The translations under genes were made by a program, and so were the position numbers. 6,752 bases of DNA from Clostridiales bacterium. GTDB taxonomy: Bacteria; Bacillota; Clostridia; Lachnospirales; CAG-274. Of the stretch, positions 1 through 6,621 are shown one piece after another. Position 1 is the first letter of the stretch, and each line of letters opens with the position of its first letter. Under the pieces are notes generated by a model, which searched no databases, was not told the DNA's origin, and saw nothing but the letters and a program-made list of their open reading frames with translations. The stretch is from positions 1-6,752 of the forward strand of contig JAJQBF010000183.1 in NCBI GenBank assembly GCA_021203425.1. Direction: 5' to 3'.

Positions 1-6
1 ATAAAT

Positions 7-957
7 ATGAGCGTAAATTTATATAAGAGAAATTTTCTTACATTAAAAGACTTTACGGAAGAGGAAATTTTATATTTTCTCGATCTTGCAAAGGACTTAA
101 AAGCAAAGAAAAAACACGGTATATTTGAAAAAAATCTTGCAAACAAAAACATTGCCCTTATTTTTGAGAAGAATTCAACAAGAACACGCTGCGCCTTTGT
201 TGTTGCCTGTAATGACGAGGGAGCTTTTCCAGAATTTTTATCAAAATCGGATATTCATTTGGGAGGAAAGGAAGATTCCAAGGATACAGCAAGAGTTTTA
301 GGCAGAATGTTTGACGGAATAGAATTCAGAGGATATTCTCAGGAGACGGTCGAAACCTTGGCGAAATACAGCGGCGTACCCGTATGGAACGGGCTTACGG
401 ACGTTGACCACCCCACACAGGTTCTTGCTGACTTTATGACAATTCAGGAGAACTTCGGCAGATTAAAGGGAATCACTTTAACCTATATGGGCGACGGCAG
501 AAACAATATGTCAAATGCACTTATGATAGGCTCGGCAAAGAGCGGCTTAAATTATAAGGTTATTTCTCCCAAGGAGCTTTTCCCCGACCCGGCTTTAATT
601 GAGGAATGTCAAAAATGGGCTGATTTAAGCGGCGGCTCAATTACTGTTTCCACTGATACTGCCGATGCGGCAGGCTCCGACGTGCTTTATACAGACGTTT
701 GGGTATCTATGGGAGAGGAAACCAAGAAGGCAGAGCGCTATAAGCTGCTTACTCCCTACAGAGTAAATTCCGAAATTATGAAGTCGGCTAACCCCGGGGC
801 TGTGTTTATGCACTGTCTTCCGGCTGTTAAAGGCGACGAGGTTACTGAAGAGGTTTTCGAAAGTCCGGCATCTGTTGTCTTTGACGAGGCGGAAAACCGT
901 ATGCATACAATAAAGGCTGTTATGGTTGCTACTCTTTCGAGAAATTACTCCCTTTAA
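7..957 (+). CDS. argF: Ornithine carbamoyltransferase
   Basis: Cytosolic enzyme that joins carbamoyl phosphate and ornithine to give citrulline and phosphate, in arginine synthesis or, run in reverse, arginine catabolism. The 316-residue protein has the family signatures in order: the carbamoyl-phosphate loop STRTR at residues 57-61 inside FEKNSTRTRC, HPTQ at 135-138, the DGRNNMSNA stretch near 163-171, the ornithine-binding DVWVSMGEE at 230-238, and the catalytic-cysteine motif MHCLPA at 268-273. The length is normal, and the N-terminus begins where family members usually do (FLTLKDFTEEE), which supports the ATG at 7. Only six bases lie upstream, so its ribosome binding site and operon partners cannot be seen. 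The family is certain. The anabolic (argF) or catabolic (arcB) role cannot be decided, because no other arginine gene is in view and parts of the sequence resemble the ArcB-like subgroup. Confidence 0.95.
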   Translation: MSVNLYKRNFLTLKDFTEEEILYFLDLAKDLKAKKKHGIFEKNLANKNIALIFEKNSTRTRCAFVVACNDEGAFPEFLSKSDIHLGGKEDSKDTARVLGRMFDGIEFRGYSQETVETLAKYSGVPVWNGLTDVDHPTQVLADFMTIQENFGRLKGITLTYMGDGRNNMSNALMIGSAKSGLNYKVISPKELFPDPALIEECQKWADLSGGSITVSTDTADAAGSDVLYTDVWVSMGEETKKAERYKLLTPYRVNSEIMKSANPGAVFMHCLPAVKGDEVTEEVFESPASVVFDEAENRMHTIKAVMVATLSRNYSL

Positions 958-991
958 AAAGATTGTTTGATACAATATTATACAATTTTTT
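957..991 (+). terminator. Possible weak terminator after the carbamoyltransferase gene
   Basis: An A/T-rich inverted repeat begins at the stop codon: bases 957-966 (A-run, G, then ATTGT) can pair with 982-991 (ACAAT then T-run), leaving a 15-base loop. The T-run is part of the stem and is followed by a second T-run at 995-1001. The stem is almost all A-U pairs with one G-U pair, so it is weak. It may act as a terminator or be chance in A/T-rich DNA. Confidence 0.25.
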
Positions 992-1006
992 CTCATTTTT
1001 TACCTG

Positions 1007-1035
1007 TCATATAAACCTGTTCGGTGGTCATAATA
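1007..1035 (+). promoter_or_regulatory. Candidate forespore (sigma-G/F-like) promoter for the spore protein gene
   Basis: The heptamer CATAATA at 1029-1035 fits the -10 pattern CATNNTA of forespore sigma factors. A -35-like TCATA at 1007-1011 (4 of 5 against GHATR) lies 17 bases upstream. Forespore-specific transcription is the known rule for this spore protein family, and the site would give a leader of roughly 80 bases. The pattern is short and the DNA A/T-rich, so this is only a candidate. Another CAT-containing site, CATATAA at 1008-1014, overlaps it but has no good partner -35. Confidence 0.35.
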
Positions 1036-1105
1036 ATATCGTAACAGCGATAAGATGTTACAAAAAAATCAGATGCCGCGGAAGTTTAAGCAGCGGAAAA
1101 TTTTC

Positions 1106-1111
1106 AGGAGG
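1106..1111 (+). promoter_or_regulatory. Ribosome binding site of the spore protein gene
   Basis: A perfect AGGAGG lies eight bases before the ATG at 1120, which fixes that start and predicts strong translation, as expected for an abundant spore protein. Confidence 0.85.
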
Positions 1112-1119
1112 TATTTATT

Positions 1120-1353
1120 ATGGCAAGCAATAACAACAGTTCAGGCTCAAGCAACAAGGTAAACGTACCTGAGGCAAAAAAAGCTATGGAAAACTTTAAG
1201 TATGAAGTTGCAGACGAAATCGGCGCACCTTTAAAAAAGGGCTATAACGGTGATTTAACTTCAGCTCAGAACGGATATGTCGGCGGATATATGGTTAAGA
1301 AAATGATTGAAGCCCAGGAAAAGAAAATGGCGGGAGAAAGCGGCGAGGAATAA
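1120..1353 (+). CDS. Alpha/beta-type small acid-soluble spore protein (SASP)
   Basis: Small DNA-coating protein made in the developing spore. The family saturates spore DNA, shifts it toward an A-like form that resists UV and chemical damage, and is degraded at germination as an amino-acid source. The 77-residue product has an N-terminal Asn/Ser-rich tail (1-13), VPEAKKAME at 16-24, the probable germination-protease (GPR) site KYEVADEIG at 27-35 with cleavage expected between Glu33 and Ile34, and the most conserved helix segment, LTSAQNGYVGGYMVKKM, at about 46-62. Length and motif order are typical. It has its own ribosome binding site, a likely forespore promoter and a strong terminator, so it is probably monocistronic and independent of the upstream carbamoyltransferase. 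Which paralogue it is cannot be told from the sequence, so no symbol is given. Confidence 0.95.
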   Translation: MASNNNSSGSSNKVNVPEAKKAMENFKYEVADEIGAPLKKGYNGDLTSAQNGYVGGYMVKKMIEAQEKKMAGESGEE

Positions 1354-1401
1354 AGGCTTTCTTCTCTGAAAAAAAAGATATTAAAACCGTAAACCGGTAA
1401 T

Positions 1402-1444
1402 AAAAAGAGATGCTGTGCGATTATGTTACGGCATCTCTTTTTTT
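1402..1444 (+). terminator. Rho-independent terminator of the spore protein gene
   Basis: Bases 1402-1413 (A-run then GAGATGC) pair perfectly with 1431-1442 (GCATCTC then T-run), 12 base pairs. The stem can extend inward by four pairs, two of them G-U, leaving a nine-base loop. The 3' arm runs into a T-tract reaching 1444. It sits 48 bases after the spore protein stop codon. Because the outer stem is A/U it could also work weakly on the other strand, but no gene is seen there. Confidence 0.88.
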
Positions 1445-1596
1445 ATCAGCCGAAAATTTGTTACACTGAAACCTACGGGAAACCGTTATAGCGATAATTG
1501 ATATTTGTAAATAAGCAAAGTGACTAAATTTTAAGAGTTGATTTGTGCATATTGCTAAAGATTATGGCTTCGTATAAGAATATTTTAGCTAAGTCA
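1445..1596 (+). other. Non-coding stretch between terminator and promoter
   Basis: A/T-rich DNA with no open reading frame that has a ribosome binding site, no RNA gene that I recognise, and no clear promoter on either strand. The only structured element noted is the 8-base palindrome TTAGCTAA at 1585-1592, four bases upstream of the -35 box of the next gene. It could be a protein-binding site but is short enough to be chance. Confidence 0.5.
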
Positions 1597-1625
1597 TTGA
1601 CATTTTAAATTTAATTTTATATAAT
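1597..1625 (+). promoter_or_regulatory. Consensus vegetative (sigma-A/sigma-70) promoter of the pectinesterase gene
   Basis: TTGACA at 1597-1602 and TATAAT at 1620-1625 are exact consensus hexamers with the optimal 17-base spacer, which is entirely A/T. Transcription would start near 1632, giving a leader of about 210 nt before the TTG start at 1843. A promoter this close to consensus should be strong, so any regulation would have to come from a repressor near the promoter or from the leader. Confidence 0.85.
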
Positions 1626-1631
1626 TGGAAT

Positions 1632-1827
1632 AATAATGGTTAAATATGCAGCATCTTCAAAGTATGGTGTTTTGTTTTGATAAGCAAAGAGGCTCTCCGC
1701 TTTCGGGTATCTTTTCAAGACTTAATATCCCCCTTTGGACTTGTCTCGGACGGAAACGGAAACTCAAACTTCCCTTTCGCCTCGGCTTTTATCCGTTAAT
1801 TATTTCAAATTCTTTAAATAATAAAAT
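1632..1827 (+). promoter_or_regulatory. Long 5' leader of the pectinesterase gene, possibly structured
   Basis: This untranslated stretch follows the consensus promoter. Its middle part (about 1684-1796) is visibly richer in G and C than the A/T-rich DNA on both sides. Two hairpins can be drawn. The first pairs AAAGA 1686-1690 with TCTTT 1710-1714 around an inner CCG/CGG stem (1697-1699 with 1704-1706). The second pairs 1753-1761 with 1770-1778, nine positions with one C-C mismatch and an eight-base loop. TCCGT at 1792-1796 could instead pair with either copy of ACGGA (1750-1754 or 1756-1760), which would disrupt the second hairpin. I do not recognise a known riboswitch class. No T-run follows a hairpin strongly enough to call an attenuator. 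Confidence 0.35.
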
Positions 1828-1835
1828 AAAGGAGG
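1828..1835 (+). promoter_or_regulatory. Ribosome binding site that fixes the TTG start of the pectinesterase
   Basis: AAAGGAGG ends seven bases before TTG at 1843. An in-frame TAA at 1822-1824 closes the frame upstream, and no other start codon lies between it and the TTG. The first in-frame ATG is codon 98, far past the signal peptide. TTG is therefore the only plausible start. Confidence 0.9.
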
Positions 1836-1842
1836 AAAGAAC

Positions 1843-4800
1843 TTGAAAAAGAAAACTAAAAAGATCATAAGCTTGATTCTTTCAGCTGCTCTTGCAGTTT
1901 CAAGTCTTACATTTGTATCTTATGCTGACGATACAGATGTTGATGCGGCTGTTGAGACTGTGCTTGACGAAACAGCGTCTGATTCCGCTCTTGGAGTCGA
2001 AGAGAGTGATGAGGCTGCTCTTGTTTCAGCATCTGAAACAGAGGAAATCGTTGAGGCTGATTTAGATCCTTACTACAGTGAAGTACCTTTCAGCTACACA
2101 GATGATTTCAGCAAACTTAATCAGGAATACAATATGACACAGTATATTGACCTGGCTAATGCTGATGATGTAAACGGCAACTCAACAACAAAGGTTCAGC
2201 TTACAAACAAGGCTGTTTATGCTACTCTTGAAGACGCAGTTTCCGGAACGGGAACAGCTACTTTTACAGCCGATGTTTACAGCGACGATGTTGACGGCGA
2301 TTATGCCGGCAGAGCTTTCAGAATCTATCTTGAAAACAAGCAGACTGAAACAACTGACGGTGTAGGAAACGCAGCTTTTGAATCAACTAACATTTTCTAT
2401 CATCTTACCGATTTAGAAAGTGCGGTTTATGTTGTTACATCAGATGATCCTACTACAAACGCAACAACTACCGGTACAATGAGCAAATTGGCCGATTTTG
2501 AAACAGGCGCTTGGTACAGATTTGTTATTGATGTTAACTTTGACAACAGCCAGACAACAACTTATATGTACAAGCACTCAAGCGACGGATCATATAACAG
2601 CGGCGACACAAGCACGATGACAGAGGTTGCTTCTCTTACAACAGACACTGTAACAGGCAAGACAGTAAGCCTCAAGCAGATGAGACTTGTAAGAACAGCT
2701 AAGACAACTGTTTATTTCGATAATGTTTCACTTGCTTATGACAGCACAGCCAATGAAACAGAAGAGACTTCAACAGAGGCTACTACCGAAGGAAGCGGCG
2801 ATAGTGGTGATGATGAAGAAACAGGCTCAAGTTTCCTTTGGTGGTTTGACGAAGTAAACGCAGGCGGAACAGTTGAACCCGGCGATTATTCAGCAGGAAA
2901 CGGTGCAGCCGATATTACAGTTGTTCCCGGTTTAAACGGCGAAAGCTATTCAGCTCAGAGCGGAGCTACACTTGAATATTCCGACGGAACAACCCATACA
3001 GGATACTGGGCAAGCAACAGACCCGACAATGCAGGTTCTCTTACAACACTTCCCACATCGGGTTCATCATATTACTTCAAGCTTAACACAGCCGGAACAG
3101 TAACTGTTTACAACTATGTTCCTTCGGGAAAGAACTTCTTCGTTAAAGACTTTGACGAGAGCTTAACACTTGTAAACACTACTACAACAGGTTCTATGGA
3201 CAGCAACGGAAATGACTCCCTTACTTTCGCAGGCGAGGCAGGACATACTTACCTCGTTACAACAGGCGGAACAAACGGACTTCGTTTCTACGGCTTTAAG
3301 TTCTTGGTTGACCAGCCTACAGAGGTTCCCGTTAATGTAACAGTAGGCGAGGGTGTTGACTTCTCAAAGGCAACTATCTCATTTACAGACGTTGACACAG
3401 AGACTGTTTATGCTACAGTAGTAGACGGACAGACAAGTGTTACTCTTAACGCAGGTCATACATATGAAATTTCTATAAATGACGGCGGAATCGATGTTGA
3501 CTATAACGGAGAAACAGAATTTACATTCACAGGCTCCGAAACTTCTATCGATCTTACACTTACAAACGTACCAGATGCTACACTTACAGGTACAATTACA
3601 AGTGCAGATTCAGACAATGCAGCAAGCGTTGTAACAAGCATTACATTTACAAAGATGTCTGATGACACTGTTTCATACACAACAACAGACATTGACGCAG
3701 CAGCAGGTACATATTCAATCGTACTTAAGCCCGGCGAATACAACACATCAGTTGTAACAACAGACGGAAGTATAACAAACGACAGAGTTTCCGTTTCAGC
3801 CGATACTGAAAACGTAAATGAAATTTATCTTGAATTTGAGGACACAAGCGTTCTTACAATGTATGATGAAATTCAGAAGGATTCTTCAGTAGTTACATTC
3901 AATGGTTTCAACGCACACAGTGCTCAGTACGGTGTAAGCGGTAAGGTTGGTTCAACAATTACCGTTCCCACATCTGCAGGCCAGACATTAAATATCGTTA
4001 TGAGCTATGACGGTGAATTTAATGTATATGACAACGGAACAGGAGCAGTTGTAAACACAGGAACAGACCTTAAGGCAACATATGAGGTTTCCGACACAGC
4101 TACAGCAGTTACAATTGAAGTAACAGCAACAGGAAACGTTGTTTCAGGTTCTACCGGAGCTTATGTAGTAAGCGTTGAATATATCGAGGCAGCTACAGAA
4201 TTTAAGTCGGCTCTTTCGGTTCCCGGTGATTATGACACATTAAATGATGCAATCGCAGCAATCAAGTCTATGGACAGACCTGACGGCGAAGACGGCAGAG
4301 TAACAATTACTCTTACATCAGACCTTCAGGAACAGGTTTATATGGACGCTGACTATGTAACCTTAGACGGTCAGGGACAGTATGAGGTAACATGGTACTA
4401 CGGTGTAGGCTCAGCTTACTATTCAGTTGATGCAAGCGGTCTTTACAGCGAAAGCCTTTTCAGAGACGCTTATTCAACAAGAGACGCAAGCGGCTCATTA
4501 TGGGGCGGCGTTATGCTGGTTTACGGCGATTATTTCTTAGCTCATGACGTTACATTCAGAAATACATATAACTATGAAGTAACTGATAAGGAAATCGCAG
4601 ACGGCGTTACACCTACAGACGGCAAGAAAGAAAGAACAAAGGATACAGACGTTACAGTAAGCTCTATGAGAGAGAGATCAAACGCTCTTTACACATACGG
4701 AAACTACTGCGAATATAAGAACTGTAACATTCTTTCTTCACAGGATACTTTAGGTATTAACGGTACTCTTTATAACTACACATATTTCAAGGATTGTGTA

Positions 4801-5985
4801 ATCGGCGGAAACTGTGACTATATCTGCGGCGCAGGCACAATGCTCTTCGATAACTGTACATTACAGTGGAAGACAGAGGGCGCAAGCAGCTTAGGCTATA
4901 TTACAGCTCCCAAGGTTAATCCTTATATTTTCAGAAATTGTACAATTACACAGGACGGTTCTAACTATGTTGCAGATTCAACAGGCTTCTACGGAAGACC
5001 TTGGGACGTGGCAGCATACGCTATATATTATCAGTGCGAAACAAACGATCTTATAAGATATGACGGCTGGTATGATATGAGCAGCAACTCTGCTGACAAT
5101 GCTTATTTCTATGAATACAACAACCTTGCAACAGACGGTTCTGTATTTATGTCAACAAGAGGTAAGGATCTTAACGACGAAACTTATGCCGATATTCTTG
5201 CAGCTGTAGAAGGCAATGCAGTTATCGACGGTATGCTCGGCGGCTGGACACCTGTATATTATGAAACATCAGATGATGAAGAACTTAAAGGCTTTGGCTC
5301 AAGTGAAACAGAGCTTAGTGCTAATACTTACGATATTGATGTTGCTCTTATGAAGGCAAGCGATATTACATCAGCTTCAATGGCAGCTTCTTGTATCGAA
5401 AGCGCTACACTTACAGTAAATAAAGACGGCACAGCTACATTAACTGTAAATCTTACATCTGTAACCTTTGCAGGAGCTACTGCATACGGTACAGACTGGA
5501 AGGTTTATACAGATTATGAGACAGGCACAACTGTTGACGCTGACGTTTTGGCAACAAATGACGAAGGCTATCCTACACAGATTTCCTTCACAATTCCCGA
5601 CAATCACGCTGACGGTGTTTACTTACAAATGGCAGTCGCAGCAACCGGAATGTCAAATACATCAGATGCTTACTTAGCTATTGATTATCCTTCGGCAACA
5701 ATTGTAGGTGAAAATTCCGGCAATGGTATCAGAGGCGATGTTGACCAGAATGGTATTCTTACAGCAAACGACGCAGCTTGCTTACTTACATATGTTCTTA
5801 ACAACGAAGACTTAAATTCAACTTGGAACGTATCCGCAGCTATTGCTGACGTAGACGGTTCGGTTTACGGCGAAATCGACGCAGCAGACGTAGCAGCTAT
5901 TTTGAGCAAGGTTCTTGACGTTACTTATCAGTTTAAAGATATCAACAGTTCAAGCGGCGGCTCAAGCTCCGGCGGCAGCAGCTAA
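1843..5985 (+). CDS. Secreted dockerin-bearing pectin methylesterase (CE8), multi-domain
   Basis: Extracellular enzyme expected to remove methyl esters from pectin, releasing methanol and preparing the chain for pectate lyases. The 1380 residues read: signal peptide 1-28 (Lys-rich start, hydrophobic core, SYA/DD cleavage site); acidic stretch 29-75; ConA/LamG-like beta domain about 80-300; Thr/Glu/Gly linker 303-328; beta-rich module 329-492; Ig/carboxypeptidase-regulatory-like repeats about 494-667; another beta module 668-785; CE8 beta-helix about 786-1140; NEAT-like domain about 1160-1290; type I dockerin 1296-1361; Gly/Ser tail. CE8 catalytic motifs are present: QDTL with Q967 and acid D968, DYICG with nucleophile D992, and YGRPW with R1052 and W1054. 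The usual QAVAL is SNAL, so its Gln is N947. The dockerin implies attachment to a scaffoldin cohesin. It starts at TTG under its own promoter. The frame stays open after the TAA, so the gene may be truncated. Enzyme and dockerin are secure; the outer modules are named by pattern only. Confidence 0.9.
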   Translation: MKKKTKKIISLILSAALAVSSLTFVSYADDTDVDAAVETVLDETASDSALGVEESDEAALVSASETEEIVEADLDPYYSEVPFSYTDDFSKLNQEYNMTQYIDLANADDVNGNSTTKVQLTNKAVYATLEDAVSGTGTATFTADVYSDDVDGDYAGRAFRIYLENKQTETTDGVGNAAFESTNIFYHLTDLESAVYVVTSDDPTTNATTTGTMSKLADFETGAWYRFVIDVNFDNSQTTTYMYKHSSDGSYNSGDTSTMTEVASLTTDTVTGKTVSLKQMRLVRTAKTTVYFDNVSLAYDSTANETEETSTEATTEGSGDSGDDEETGSSFLWWFDEVNAGGTVEPGDYSAGNGAADITVVPGLNGESYSAQSGATLEYSDGTTHTGYWASNRPDNAGSLTTLPTSGSSYYFKLNTAGTVTVYNYVPSGKNFFVKDFDESLTLVNTTTTGSMDSNGNDSLTFAGEAGHTYLVTTGGTNGLRFYGFKFLVDQPTEVPVNVTVGEGVDFSKATISFTDVDTETVYATVVDGQTSVTLNAGHTYEISINDGGIDVDYNGETEFTFTGSETSIDLTLTNVPDATLTGTITSADSDNAASVVTSITFTKMSDDTVSYTTTDIDAAAGTYSIVLKPGEYNTSVVTTDGSITNDRVSVSADTENVNEIYLEFEDTSVLTMYDEIQKDSSVVTFNGFNAHSAQYGVSGKVGSTITVPTSAGQTLNIVMSYDGEFNVYDNGTGAVVNTGTDLKATYEVSDTATAVTIEVTATGNVVSGSTGAYVVSVEYIEAATEFKSALSVPGDYDTLNDAIAAIKSMDRPDGEDGRVTITLTSDLQEQVYMDADYVTLDGQGQYEVTWYYGVGSAYYSVDASGLYSESLFRDAYSTRDASGSLWGGVMLVYGDYFLAHDVTFRNTYNYEVTDKEIADGVTPTDGKKERTKDTDVTVSSMRERSNALYTYGNYCEYKNCNILSSQDTLGINGTLYNYTYFKDCVIGGNCDYICGAGTMLFDNCTLQWKTEGASSLGYITAPKVNPYIFRNCTITQDGSNYVADSTGFYGRPWDVAAYAIYYQCETNDLIRYDGWYDMSSNSADNAYFYEYNNLATDGSVFMSTRGKDLNDETYADILAAVEGNAVIDGMLGGWTPVYYETSDDEELKGFGSSETELSANTYDIDVALMKASDITSASMAASCIESATLTVNKDGTATLTVNLTSVTFAGATAYGTDWKVYTDYETGTTVDADVLATNDEGYPTQISFTIPDNHADGVYLQMAVAATGMSNTSDAYLAIDYPSATIVGENSGNGIRGDVDQNGILTANDAACLLTYVLNNEDLNSTWNVSAAIADVDGSVYGEIDAADVAAILSKVLDVTYQFKDINSSSGGSSSGGSS
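5983..5985 (+). other. In-frame TAA interrupting a longer open frame
   Basis: The reading frame of the pectinesterase continues with no further stop from 5986 to the window end. The junction reads Gly-Gly-Ser-Ser-stop-Glu-Thr-Thr-Glu. At 6601-6636 the same protein frame has Gly/Ser followed by Glu-Glu-Thr-Thr, with GAA (6625-6627) in the place of the stop. A single G-to-T change from GAA to TAA would account for it. TAA also ends the carbamoyltransferase and spore protein genes here, so it is an ordinary stop in this organism. Confidence 0.8.
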
Positions 5986-6117
5986 GAGACCACAGAAGCA
6001 ACAACAGAGACTGAAACAGAAACTGAAACTGAAACAGCTGAAGAAACAACAGAGGCTGCAACAGAATCAGCTGAAGAAACAACAGAGGCAGCAGCCGAAG
6101 AAACAACAGAGGCTGTT
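5986..6117 (+). repeat. Glu/Thr-rich linker with near-identical short DNA repeats
   Basis: Low-complexity coding DNA. The 15-mer GAAGAAACAACAGAG occurs three times (6040-6054, 6073-6087, 6097-6111), and the hexamer GAAACW repeats four times in tandem at 6013-6036. It encodes an acidic, extended inter-domain linker. Repeats like these favour slippage, recombination and misassembly. Confidence 0.8.
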
Positions 6118-6621
6118 AATATTCCTTATTCTTTCGTAGCTGACAGAGATGCTGAAAGCACAGGTTATGAATCAGGCGCAACAGTTTATTCAGATGATTA
6201 TATATCTGTAGTGGCTCTTCAGGCTCTTACAATTGAAAATAGTGTATTTACAATCGGAGATTATACATATTCAACATCAGTTAAATCTTCAAGTGTAAAC
6301 ACAAGCGTTTCTGTAGACGGTGCAGCAGCATCTAACTGGAGAATTCATTCTTCATCTTCAATTACAGTAGCTCAGGACTGTACAGTAACAATTGCAACAA
6401 AGAACCCGGGCGGCAAGGCTTATTCATTTGCTGTTCTTAACGCTGATGGAACATATACATCTGTTGTAGCTTATGATACTTCCAATACTTCAACAGAAGG
6501 AGTTGAGGTTGTATTAAACCTCAGCGCCGGCGATGTAATATATGTTATGGGTTCAGCAACAAACCCCGAAATCTATGCTATTAACGTAGAGGCAGCAGGC
6601 AGCAGCGGCGGCGGATCAAAC

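Noticed and set aside
637..996. 119-codon frame on the - strand
   Set aside because: Antisense shadow of the well-supported carbamoyltransferase gene, with no recognisable domain.
1684..1796. Known riboswitch (c-di-GMP, preQ1 or similar) in the leader
   Set aside because: The conserved cores of those classes are not present; only generic hairpins can be drawn.
1646..1846. 66-codon frame on the + strand upstream of the pectinesterase
   Set aside because: No ribosome binding site before its ATG, unconvincing composition, and it lies inside the predicted leader, overlapping the TTG start. It is better read as untranslated leader.
3501..3746. 81-codon frame on the - strand
   Set aside because: Antisense shadow inside the pectinesterase, caused by its biased codon use.
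5468..5677. 69-codon frame in another + frame
   Set aside because: Out-of-frame shadow within the NEAT-like domain region, with no ribosome binding site.
5983..5985. Stop codon reassignment as the reason the frame continues past TAA
   Set aside because: TAA ends both other genes in the window at the expected protein lengths, so it acts as a stop here.
6037..6111. CRISPR-like or regulatory repeat array
   Set aside because: The repeats are in codon phase, encode a Glu/Thr linker and have no uniform unique spacers.
5915..6139. 74-codon Gln/Lys-rich frame spanning the stop
   Set aside because: It is the Glu/Thr linker repeats read in the wrong phase. The in-frame reading gives a sensible linker and module.
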